Shown here: piece after piece, positions 25,942 through 35,661 of the stretch
Numbering within the stretch: position 1 is the stretch's first letter
Layout of the letters: the number at the start of each line of letters is the position of its first letter
Origin: Rhynchopus euleeides
Lineage: Eukaryota > Euglenozoa > Diplonemea > Diplonemida > Diplonemidae
Assembly (NCBI GenBank): GCA_963210315.1
Contig: OY723282.1
Location: forward strand, 2,108,001-2,172,000
Direction of reading: 5' to 3'
Length of the DNA: 64,000 bases
Made by a program: the position numbers and the translations under genes
The notes under the pieces: generated by a model
The model's database searches: none
What the model saw: the letters and a program-made list of their open reading frames with translations, nothing else
Told to the model about the DNA's origin: nothing

Positions 25942-26214
25942 TTTTGTGAATCAGGTCTGCGAGCTGGGATGGGTGGAAACGTCCGTTTCGTTTGGTGTGG
26001 CTGTACTTCAGTGACGAGTGCCACATTGCATAGGTATCATGGGAAAAATGAGTGAAAATAGGTGAAAAGACTCCCTCTAGGGGGAGTCAGACTCCCCCTA
26101 GCGGGAGTATAGACTCCCGCTAGCGGGAGTCTATACTCCCGCTAGCGGGAGTTGGACTCCCCCTAGTTGAGACTCCCGAAAAGGGTTACCCTACCCCCGC
26201 TGGAGTCCACCGTG

Positions 26215-26617
26215 TGCTCTATACACTAACCCCACCCTTCATCAGGTTCAGGGTGTGATCAGTTCAGGGTTTTGTGTGTAGAAGCGTCAACGCAACAAAC
26301 AAAAGGAAATTCATCAGAACGGTTGTAGCTGTGAAGTGATAGGGCGCTTTTGTTAGTTCGGCGTAGCCAACTGGGGAAACTTTCTGTGCCTTTAGCTGGA
26401 TCGTGCGTCCCCACTCACACCACTTCATCAGACCGGGGAGTGGTGTACACAAAGAGTGGGGTCTGCGTTCCAACAAAACAACTTTCGGCAGTAATTGGTT
26501 TGTTGTCTCGTTTTGCTGTCACTTTACGATCCAGCGGGGGCACAGATAGTTTTCCCCCTTTACCAGGTCGGGCAGCTGCTGATTAAAGTTTTGGGCACGA
26601 GCCCAGCGAGATCACTG
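26215..26617. repeat. Dispersed repeat unit, inverted copy of 52640-52800
   Basis: 26215-26345 is the reverse complement of about 52680-52803 (shared GTAGAAGCGTCAACGCAACA and the TCATCAG stretch). 26350-26385, around GGCGTAGCCAACTGGGGAAACTTT, is related to 52262-52290 and, inverted, to 29310-29345. Nothing coding is visible. Confidence 0.7.
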
Positions 26618-27560
26618 CCCCTGACCGGCACTTGACATTGTTTAGACCGCACGCCTGCGATCAGGAGATGCCACGGCAGCCTGCGTGGCAGGCTACCTTT
26701 GCGGGGGCTGGTTGGGGTGTGGGTCAGACCACGACAGTCGGGGATGGGTGTACTCTCTCATCACCCCGAAAAGCGAGGTCCAGACCACACGGTCCAGCTG
26801 GTCCGCGTAGAGCTGCAACGCACAAACCACAGCACGCGCTCACCCTCGCAGACATCATCTGCTGGCGATGTGTGGGCCTGCACCAACTGATACCCTGCTA
26901 TGAGTGGGACGACCTATCTGCTGGTGCTGCCTGCAATGGTGAACCATGGAGGAGCAAATGATGGAGGTTCCGCGTTGTGTTGCTGAACCACGGGTCTCTG
27001 AGCACGTCATCTGCGGCCCTCAGCAGCACCAACGGTGCATCTCAAGACCTCCGTAGCGGATGGACCCCAACAGGCACAGTGACCCCAGGCCCGTGGTGCA
27101 GTGGTTGTCGCACTCCGAAGTGTTTCATTAGTACCGTCCTGCCCGTGTGATTTGCTACCTTGCGACAGGACCAGACACCACCACCAGCAGGGACGTCTGT
27201 TTGGCACCCCCACCTCCCTCCCTCCCACACACGATGGTGGGGCTTGCCGCTGGTGCACTGCTCTGCCTGCACCTTCTGCACAGCGCATCCGCCGCAGCGC
27301 ACACATCCGCACCCAACAGTGCCTTGGTGCCTGTGTTCCCCATAGAAATGGGGTGCACTGTGGAGCACCTCATGCACCCCCACATGCGGGACATCTCTGC
27401 GAAGCTGAATCAGACCGGGCTCCCCAAAAGCACCTCCTGCTGGCACGTCGCCCTCCCCGCCTGCTCAGGGGGCACGATGCGCCTCGGCCTCCGCTTCGAG
27501 CGCATCCCCACTTCCTACGGCAACCTCTCCGTCTGGGAGGTCCCGCCTGAAGGAAGCGAT
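26618..27560 (+). repeat. Duplicated array unit matching 11642-12590
   Basis: From GACCGGCACTTGAC onwards the sequence parallels 11642-12590, with small deletions at 26695 and 26845. 26970-27370 is almost base-identical to 12006-12406, covering the upstream region and the signal-peptide codons. The match ends at about 27553. Confidence 0.88.
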
Positions 27561-27620
27561 CAACAAGTACAACCACTCTCTCTGAGATCTCAGAATGTTT
27601 ACCTCACCTGGTGTTGCTGA
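27234..27620 (+). pseudogene. Truncated second copy of the EGF-like membrane protein gene
   Basis: The first 45-50 codons, including the signal peptide, match the gene at 12270 almost exactly. Codons about 49-80 are strongly diverged, with different residues around a conserved STSCWHV core. Homology stops after VWEVPPEG, and the frame ends shortly afterwards at 27620. The EGF-like region, helix and tail are missing. It is most likely a gene truncated by a later rearrangement, though a short secreted product of 128 residues cannot be excluded. Confidence 0.7.
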
Positions 27621-30009
27621 AAGTACTTCGCATGATGTGCGCACGAACTACGCAATATGGCCTCGTAATGCCACTTTTTTATTTTGTACTGGGGCGGGGC
27701 CAGTAATTAGCTCAACAAGGGTGAAAAAATGCCGAAAATTTTCGAATCCCAGTCAGGGACCACTCTGAATCACCTGTATTGTGCAAAGAAACGGGTTTGT
27801 TTGCCGAAAAATCACAGTTTGTGCCCTCTACAGGCCCCCCTACCCCCCGAGTACTCGGGGGGTAGGGGGTATGAGGGGGGGGGGGGGGTGTTTTCACCCA
27901 ATTGGTGTTCCCAGTAAGAGGTGTAAATGGACACCCCATGGCCAAAACGACCCCACTGCGATCCGCACAGATCCCAAACGTTCCAAATAACGGGTTTTTG
28001 GAACACCCAAGGAGGGGGTCCCGCTGGGTGGGCTGGTGTGGTTGCCTCTCAGTCACATCCTATATGACCAGCCCCTGAACCAGACCCACGTTTCACGGAC
28101 GAAGCTTGACAGCTCGACCACAGAAATGACCCCACTACGATCCGCACAGATTCCAAATAGTCAAAGGAACGGGGTTTTGCAACACCCGAGTAGGGGGCCC
28201 CTTTAGGGGGCGTTTTGGTACAATCTCGGCTCTGTAGTGATAAGGGGTTCCGCAGGCAGTGTCCTTAGCCTTCAGCCACTGTCAAGTGAGCCCATTCTAT
28301 GGCTTGTCTTGAGGGTGCGTTGTCATCTGTTGGTCCCCTGTTGGTACAGACAAACAAACGCTGCAGCTGGGCGAGGGCTGACTGATGTGTCTTCCGAGGT
28401 TCGAGACTTCGGACAACCTAGTTGGTAGTTTGGTGAGTCTCGAGCCAGGCTCCTAAGGCCTCCAGAGACAGGTCCTTCCGCAGCAGTCAGAAGAGTGACT
28501 TCCTGCAAACCAGAGGGCCTGGGTGGATATTTGGGCCACATGGAGGGCCCCTACATCAGGAAATGGGCACCACAAGGTCTGGGACGAGGCCGGTGGTAGT
28601 GTTGGTGCAGTCTGGGCTCTGTATTGGAGGTAGCGTGTTTCCCACTGGAGACAGGGCCTAATCTAAGGGGGGTCGGGGGGGGGGGGGGGTCAAAGACCCC
28701 CCCCGCAGTTTGGGCCCCCGGGGGGTCACTTTTAGCGGGGGCGGGGGGGGATTTCCCTGGGGACCAGTAGGAATGGGGTCTCCTGGCTGGGGAGCATGTT
28801 CAGCCCCGGTGCAGAGCCGCCTTGAGTCTAAGAGCTGTCTGTCAAGTTCGTGCAGCAAGTCGTTGACACATGCAAGGAACAGATGCTCACTACCGTGGCC
28901 TCCGGCGGCTGGGGGGCTCCGCCCCCCAGACCCCCCCTGTAGCGTGTGCCTGTCAAGTCCTTGAGCGTATGCGAGTGGCCATCTCCGCGTAGTCTCGGGC
29001 GCGCGAAGCGCGCCCGAGAAATTTGCACCTGGGGTGAAAAACTAATGCAACCGAGTGAATCTCAAGAGAGAAGGTAGCAACGACAGTTTGTGTTCTTCGA
29101 ACGCAGAACACCCCAGCGTCCTCCCCCTTCTGGGGGCTCGCCTCCTGGCGCTTGCCGCGCTTGCTGCCGGCCATGTTGGGGTGTGTAACGGAGGAGTCGG
29201 GGTTGGGAACGGGTGAGTGGGGTGTGTCGGAGCAACGACAGTCGAATTTCTTCGAACGCAGAACACCCCACCAGCCTGCCGGGCGTGTGAAGTGTTCGCA
29301 AGGATCCGCACGGTGAAAAGTTTCCTGAGTTGGCTACGCCGAACTTACAAAAAAAATTTGGGCCCACAAAAGTGCGAGACCCCCCCCGAGTCCCAAAATC
29401 CGGAATGATTCAATCCTAGATTAAACCCTGACTGGAGAGAATAAAAAAGTGGCATTATTGCTTATGCACAATGTACGCGCAAACTACGCAAAACTACGCA
29501 CGAACTACGCAATTTGGGCCTTTCAGCAACACCAACAGTCACCCCTTTTCCCTTTTCTGTCCTCCGACACAAATCAGAGACTCAAGAAATTCTTTAGTCT
29601 CTTCCACGCGCTTCAATGTGGGTGGAGGGTTTACCGCGCTTTGTTCTTGCCCTTGTGTTCCTCAGTCACGACACCATAATCAGCAGGAGTGTGAGTGTTG
29701 AAGTGTCAACGCGAAAAGAAACCTAAGCAAACAAGTGCCGAACAAATCGCAGCGACACTTTCTCACAGCCTTGCATCCGGTGCTCGATGTTTCGAGCTCA
29801 TCGACTCACCCCTGGCTTGTTGCGGCTGTACGCTGTACCGCTGTACTGTGTGCCACCTCTCGTCACCTCTGAGACGAGAGGGCAGTGGCGTAAGCCTGGA
29901 GGTGCGAATGGTCCTGACACCCCGAGCCCACCCCCCTCCGGACCCCTCCGATGGAAGTCAGCGAAGACGCCTTCGGTTTTGGTGACAGGACGCCCCTTCC
30001 GGGGGTTGG
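27621..30009. other. Repeat-rich spacer without genes
   Basis: It contains G and C homopolymers (27876-27888, 28676-28689) and two related stretches about 200 bp apart (27955-27995 and 28135-28175, both with ACCCCACTRCGATCCGCACAG). A hairpin repeat lies at 28862-28945. Inverted relatives of 52290-52420 lie at 29040-29120 and 29260-29345, and the dispersed GAAGTGTCAACGC repeat at 29605-29765. Confidence 0.6.
28862..28945. repeat. Hairpin repeat family member
   Basis: The unit GCTCACTACCGTGGCC is followed by TCCGGCGGCTGGGGGGCTCCGCCCCCCAGACCCCC, a strong hairpin (GGGGGGC/GCCCCCC). It recurs at 63215-63280 and 63385-63445 and inverted at 51735-51800. A diverged inverted copy lies at about 44455-44560. 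Confidence 0.75.
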
Positions 30010-30053
30010 CCCCCACCCCCCCCACCTGGCCGCCCACTCACCCACTCCCGCAG
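30010..30053 (+). promoter_or_regulatory. Pyrimidine tract and AG, probable trans-splice acceptor
   Basis: A C/T-rich tract ends in CCCGCAG at 30053, 13 nt before the ATG at 30067. With no upstream exon needed to complete the protein, addition of a spliced leader here is the simplest reading. Confidence 0.5.
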
Positions 30054-30066
30054 AATTGTTGAGGCC

Positions 30067-31827
30067 ATGCCCAACACGGTGCAACGATGGTTCGAGCGTA
30101 TTGTCACTATGGACGGGAAGCTGCAGGGCCGTGAGCGCAACAAGAGAGCCGTTGTGTTCTTGATGCACACCGCCATTGTTTTCGTTGCGGCCCCCGTCCT
30201 TCCGTTCACGCCAGCTGCACCCGGGGTGCTGGTCGCCGTCCTCACGTTGCTGTGCCTCCAGTGCCTTCTGCTACTGTGCCTCTGCGTGCTGCGCCTCCCA
30301 CTGCCCCCTGCCTTGCTCCTGCTCAGCAGCGCTGCGCTTGGGTGCGTGATCATGCTACTTGACCTCCACCAGCAAACCATATCCCGCAAGCCTGTGTGGC
30401 CTCTCTTCATCCTGATCGGTGACTACGTGCTGGCGCTGCGCCTCGGGAGACGGATATCGCTAGGGCTGGCGGGGGCCTTCCTTCTGTGGATCTTGCTGAG
30501 CACCGCCGAAACCGGATTGCGCTTCGGGCTATTCGACATGCCGGGCACAGTGGGCGCAGCCTACCGGAGGGAGCGTGCTTGGGAGGTGTGCGACTGCGAC
30601 AACCCGCCCTGCGTTGTGAGGGGGTACAGTGTTGCCCTCGACATGATGATGAATGCCTTCGTCTTGTGCGCCAGTTTCCTCACCACGCGCAGCTTTGCGG
30701 TGCAGGCGGAGAAGGAGCAGGCGGCGATGGCACGGACCATCGAGACTGTGGAGGCGATCGCACAGCTGCTGGCGGGGTACGACGTCGACACCGTGGCGGA
30801 GATGCTGCAGGAGGCGGAGGCGGAGGGGCGGCTGCCTGCAGCGATGCACGAGGCGTTGCATTGTCTGGAGCAGAACCTGCGTGCGTACCGGCCCTACCTC
30901 CCGAAGTCCTGCCTGCCTGTGGGCGATGTCACAGATAGCGAGTCAACGAACGCGAGCAACGAATCGGATACTTCGGATTGTGATGCGAACCTGACGGCCA
31001 TACAGGAAAGCCTGTCTGCAAGCAAGATGGGGGTGCTGAAGTCGACACGCGCGTCTGCCCTCGTGATCAACACATATGCCACAATGGAGTACCTTGATCG
31101 TGATCCACGTGCGTATTCCGAGCACTTCGAACATGTTCTGAGTACAGTGATGTATACGGTGGAGGCACGGCGCGGTCTGGTGGATGTGTTCATCGGGGAA
31201 TGCATCCTGGCGTCGTTCAATACATCCCGCATGTGCATGACGCACGCGCCTGCTGCTGCGAACGCGGCAAAGCAGATCATACGCACCGTGGGCAAAGGTA
31301 TTGCGTTGGACATCACGATGCGCATCAACATCGGGGCGGCGATGGGGCGTGTGCCCTGCGGGGACATGGGGTGTGCTGAGATGCGGCGATTCAACCTTCT
31401 GGGGACGCTTCCCATGCTGGCGTGTGGGATGGAGCGTGCTGCGCGCGCCTTCGGGATCGACATCCTGTGCAATACGGCAATGCAACGCGATGTTGAACAC
31501 GAACAGGTCCTGCTCCTTGTGCCTCGCCTGGTACGCGTGCTGAAATTAACTGTGGCCGACAACCAGAGCATGGTGAACTCCGGTGATACCTCCCACGTAT
31601 TCGAGGTGGCCACACATGCAGAGGACAGCGTCGCCGCATCGGAGGAATGGATGTACCAGGTCGGCAAGGTCGAGGGACAGTATTTAAGTTACAATACAGC
31701 GATGCGTGCCTTCCTCGAAGATGGCGATTATGACAATGCCTTGGCCCATGCTGGCGAACATGAAGCCGCTGTCTCAGTGCGAATCCGACTCCTCAGCGAC
31801 CCAACGGTTCTGCTGGTCTATGTGTGA
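30067..31827 (+). CDS. Six-helix membrane protein with degenerate class III cyclase domain (paralogue 1)
   Basis: 586 residues. Hydrophobic segments at about 27-47, 51-75, 80-98, 108-125, 130-150 and 186-206 form a membrane domain. A helical linker follows at about 214-285, ending in LRAYRPYLPKSCLP, then a linker rich in Ser/Asp/Asn, then a domain at about 320-480 that follows the class III nucleotide cyclase pattern (ALVINTYATME, VDVFIGECILASF, MRINIGAAMGRVPCGDMG, FNLLGTLPMLACGMERAAR). Key positions are altered. The first metal Asp appears to be Asn, the second (GD) is Glu, and the Asn and Arg expected in the VNxAxR motif are replaced. The protein probably does not make cyclic nucleotide and may act as a regulatory or dimerising subunit. 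It is paralogous to the gene at 41668. Confidence 0.75.
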   Translation: MPNTVQRWFERIVTMDGKLQGRERNKRAVVFLMHTAIVFVAAPVLPFTPAAPGVLVAVLTLLCLQCLLLLCLCVLRLPLPPALLLLSSAALGCVIMLLDLHQQTISRKPVWPLFILIGDYVLALRLGRRISLGLAGAFLLWILLSTAETGLRFGLFDMPGTVGAAYRRERAWEVCDCDNPPCVVRGYSVALDMMMNAFVLCASFLTTRSFAVQAEKEQAAMARTIETVEAIAQLLAGYDVDTVAEMLQEAEAEGRLPAAMHEALHCLEQNLRAYRPYLPKSCLPVGDVTDSESTNASNESDTSDCDANLTAIQESLSASKMGVLKSTRASALVINTYATMEYLDRDPRAYSEHFEHVLSTVMYTVEARRGLVDVFIGECILASFNTSRMCMTHAPAAANAAKQIIRTVGKGIALDITMRINIGAAMGRVPCGDMGCAEMRRFNLLGTLPMLACGMERAARAFGIDILCNTAMQRDVEHEQVLLLVPRLVRVLKLTVADNQSMVNSGDTSHVFEVATHAEDSVAASEEWMYQVGKVEGQYLSYNTAMRAFLEDGDYDNALAHAGEHEAAVSVRIRLLSDPTVLLVYV

Positions 31828-32725
31828 AGGCCTTGGAAGCTGATCAGTCCTGTCTGTGTTTGTCTCACAGTTACTGGACGGTTGTCGAGCGAGAGGAGAG
31901 GATACTGCAGTACGATGTTGGCCGGCTCTCCCGTGTTAGCGTCGGACACTCCATACACCCCACCCACCCATACACACCCCACCGGATCCCGGGTTTCTGG
32001 TCCTGGCAACTGCCCCGGAGACACGGGTTTCCGAAATCCTTGACATGGCACGCCTGATGCGTGGTGCCCCTGGGAACTGGGCTCAGAACTCTGGGGTCTG
32101 GGTTCAGAACCCAGGGCCTAGAGCAGGGGTATCTGCGAGTGAGGTGTTTCGGCAGCCTTGTGCTTTATTATCAGTTCCGAGCAACGAACCGATGTTGCGA
32201 AGTAGCGGATAATCGTACGACTGTAAATATAGAACACACATGTATGTCCCTTCACAGGGGCCTTTGACACAGGTGTATGCATTCAACGAAAAGGTGCCGG
32301 GAGCTGCCTTTTTGGATCAGTTGCTGTGCAGTGTTCTTCTCTTCGACGAGCGAAAGGAGTACGATTTTGCGGGAACCAGGCTCCTGGCCTCAAGTAAAGA
32401 AGACTTGGTAGCGCATGTGTTCACCCATGTCCCTCGCACAGGCCACGAACCAGCGCACAAACAAGTATCAATCTTGAACGGTTTTTGAACGATTTTTGGT
32501 GAGTGGGGTCGCTGTTTTGTTGGTAGCAGAGGTAGGTTATCTTTGAGTGTGAAAAAGGACAGTGCTGGCATCGCCGCAGGAGTGTTGTGCGGTGTGCGGG
32601 CGTGCTGTTTTCCAACAAACGCCCCTGCAATCCACCGAGAGAGAACCCCGGCAGGCCTTCCTTCTGGTTCCTGCTGATGTTGTGCGGCCTGGCGCTGCCT
32701 GGGCATGCCACCACCTTGCCCCCTG
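31828..32725. other. Spacer with dispersed repeat
   Basis: No gene is supported. 32195-32370 is one copy of a roughly 190-bp dispersed repeat also seen at 56158-56340 and 58620-58825 (shared GAAAGGAGTACGATTT, ACACAGGTGTAT and TGCCTTTTTG-type stretches). Confidence 0.55.
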
Positions 32726-32990
32726 CACGGTGGACTCCCACTCCCTGGAGCGGGGGTCTGGGCGAGTGGGGGTCTGGACCCCCGCTAGCGGGAGTCTGGA
32801 CCCCCGCGAGTGGGGGTCTGGACCCCCGCTAGCGGGAGTCTGCCCTGCTATTTTTGGTGCCCAGACGACCCCCGCGAGCGGGGTCCATACCCCCGCTCGC
32901 GGGGGTCCAGACCCCCACTCGCGGGGGTCTGGACCCCCGATATTCCGATATCCCAAAAAGGTGCACCCTGACGTGTGGGAGTCCACCGTG
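32726..32990. mobile_element. Short inverted-repeat element with CACGGTGGACTCC ends
   Basis: A 265-bp non-autonomous element. Its termini CACGGTGGACTCCCAC and GTGGGAGTCCACCGTG are inverted copies. The interior is almost entirely short palindromes (GGGGGTCTGGACCCCCGC and CTAGCGGGAGTC types). The terminal octamer is shared with the elements at 23838 and 32992. Confidence 0.75.
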
Positions 32991-32991
32991 T

Positions 32992-34144
32992 CACGGTGGG
33001 ATCTTGTAAATTTTACATGTATAACTACAAGTACCGTATACGTAAATATTATGGAACGTAAATATTATGGAACGGGCCCATTTTTGGCCGGTCCGTTCCA
33101 TAATATTTACGTTCCAAAATATTTACAGGGCCAGTTGGGGACTCGGTGGTGAGGACGGCTTGCGTCAGGAATCGCGCGAAAAGTGCACGAGTAGGTCCCG
33201 TCAGGGACTCTGCATGCCGTCCGATCACCTGGTCCAAGTCCCCGAGTCGCAGAAAGCCCTGTAAATATTATGGAACGAAAAAAATCTGGAACGCCAACCC
33301 ACCAGCGTTCCAAAATATTTACGTTCCATAATATTTACGTTCCATAATATTTACGTTCCAAAATATTTACGTATACGGTATATACATGTATTATACATGT
33401 ATAATACTTGCATGTCAACTATTATACATGTATAATACATGTATATGCCTGAAATATACATGTAAAATACATGTATATCAAGTAAAAATACAAGTATAAT
33501 ACTTGCATGTCAACTATTATACTTGTATTTTTACTTGATATACATGTATTTTACATGTATATTTCAGGCATTTACATGTATTTTACATGTATAATACTTG
33601 TCATGCAAGTATTATACATGTAAAATACTTGCATGACAAGTAAAATACTGGCATGCAAGTAAAATACATGTATATCAAGTAAATACTTGCATGTCAACTA
33701 TTATACTTGCATGTCAACTATTATACTTGTATTTTTACTTGATATACATGTATTTTACATGTATATTTCAGGCATTTACATGTATTTTACATGTATAATA
33801 CTTGCATGACAAGTATTATACATGTAAAATACATGTAAATGCCTGAAATATACATGTAAAAGGAGGATTCTTCATATTCCTGGATTTCCCGAATTTCCTG
33901 GATTTCCCCCGGCCCCTTAGGCGATTTCAGGGCGGACAGGGCGGACATGCCCGGACCGGGAAATCCGGGTGTCCGGATGTCCGGGTCCAATTTTGACCCC
34001 CCCCCCCCCCCCGGACATTTCCCGAATTTCCCGCCCGGACATGTCCGCCCCGGACAGGGCGGACATGTCCGGGCGGACATTTTCTGGTGTCCGGATGTCC
34101 GGGCGGACATGTCCGGACCCGGAAATTCGGGAAATCCAATTTTG

Positions 34145-34178
<34 letters not shown>

Positions 34179-35470
34179 ACATGTCCGGCCAGGACCTCAA
34201 TAGTTTGATTTTTGGTCCAGAAAATAGTTTGAAAATTTTTGAAATCTGGGTGCCCAAAATTTTTGCTCCTAAGACCGGCGATTTGTAGGGGGACCCTTTC
34301 GATTTTTTTTTGGGGAAGGGTAAATTGAACGTTTTTGGCCAAATGAAGCCACTGCGACCATTCCCGGGCCTCGGAAATCAGATTTTTGCCCCTCAAATGC
34401 GGTCCCGGTCCGGACAAAAAACCGAAAAAATCGTGAAAAATGGCCCATTTTCCCCAGCCAAAAATGGGCCAAAAATGCCCCCCGGACACCCCCAGAGACA
34501 TGTCCTAATCCGGGGTGCCAGTAGGGGGGACCTTTCGATTTTTTTTCGAGGAGAGGTCAATTGAACGTTTTTGGACATCTGAGGCCACTGCGACCATTCC
34601 CAGGCCTCGGAAATGAGATTTTTGGCCCTCAAATGGGGTACCGGTCCCCACGAAATTCCGAATGTCATATGCAGCAATGGGGCAAACCACTCCCCAAATT
34701 TTGCTCAATGATTCCACCGTCGGGACCATGGCAAGCCAGATTTTCTGATCAATTGGTTTGTTTGAGCATGTTCCTGGCCCTTGTTTGGAAAGTAGATGAC
34801 CCCTGGCTGGAGAGGACGGTTGTGCTCGACCGGACGGAGAGAGAAACTTCTCCATAACCACCTCCACTCCACAATGCCACAAGTGGCAGGAAGGCCGGGT
34901 GTTACAGGCCTCAACCAGGGTTCCAAGGCTCTCCACTTCCTGGCTGCGTCAGGGATCACCGGGTACAGCGAGCAGGATTACCTGTCCTGACACCCCAGCA
35001 TGTGCCACCGGAAGAACCCGAAACAGCAGCCCCCCCTCATGGGGGTTGCAAGAGGCACGGAAATCGTTCAAATCGGACCAAGTCCGAAAATTCGGCACTT
35101 TCTTGGGTACAAATTGCGGTCCGAAATTTTCCGATTTTTTGAAAAAAGGCTAATTCTGTAAGGGGGACCTTTTCGATTTTTTTTTTCGGGCACTTTTTCC
35201 ACAAGGAAATGTCCGCCCTGTCCGCTACTGTCCACTACCGATTTCAAGGATCCTCCAAATACATGTATATCAAGTAAAAATACATGTATAATAGTTGACA
35301 TGCAAGTATTATACTTGTATTTTTACTTGATATACATGTATTTTACATGTATATTTCAGGCATATACATGTATTATACATGTATAATAGTTGACATGCAA
35401 GTATTATACATGTATAATACATGTATTATACTTGTAGTTATACATGTAAAATTTACAAGATCCCACCGTG
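32992..35470. mobile_element. Large palindrome-rich inverted-repeat element
   Basis: A 2.48-kb element. Its terminal inverted repeats start CACGGTGGGATCTTG and match for about 42 nt (32992-33033 and 35429-35470). Extended AT-rich subterminal arrays of TACATGTA/ACAAGTA palindromes cover 33370-33860 and 35255-35450. Further inside are nested TAAATATTATGGAACG inverted units (33040-33380), arrays of GGACATGTCCG palindromes with long C runs (33930-34190) and a direct repeat (34270-34380 and 34518-34655, GGGGGACCYTTTCGATTTTT). No transposase frame is visible, so it is probably non-autonomous. Confidence 0.7.
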
Positions 35471-35609
35471 GTGGGTGAGGCCCCCCCCCCCCCCCCGGGC
35501 GACGCCAATACATAGCTGCTCCGTTTGTGCGAAGCCTTCCTACCTCTGCAGGTCACAGCCCGCCACCCCCGACCCGCTGTGGACCTCCCTACCACCTGCA
35601 TGCAAGCAA

Positions 35610-35660
35610 GCAATCCCCACCTGCTGACCCCACCCCACCCCACCCCACCCACACCCGCAG
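35610..35660 (+). promoter_or_regulatory. Pyrimidine tract and AG, probable trans-splice acceptor
   Basis: A CCCCAC repeat tract ends in CACCCGCAG at 35660, one base before the ATG at 35662. Such a short distance leaves no room for a normal 5' UTR unless a leader is added. Confidence 0.55.
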
Positions 35661-35661
35661 G

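Larger units (their letters stand above)
23838..26214. mobile_element. DNA transposon with CACGGTGG termini and palindromic subterminal repeats
   Basis: The ends are inverted copies of CACGGTGGACTCCAGCGG. Inside them are clusters of a 20-bp palindrome (GACTCCCGCTAGCGGGAGTC and variants) at 23880-23970 and 26075-26150, then a further inverted match (TTTTCACCTATTTTCA...TTTTTCCCATGATA) at 23970-24004 and 26037-26073. The host sequence is known from a paralogous empty site. The flank 23786-23837 plus the bases right of 26214 match the reverse complement of about 52790-52857 without the element. The target was GTGC, duplicated as 2 or 4 bp depending on where the palindromic end is cut. A second right-hand end, stopping at 25411, lies inside, so the element is composite. 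I see no intact transposase. Confidence 0.75.
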
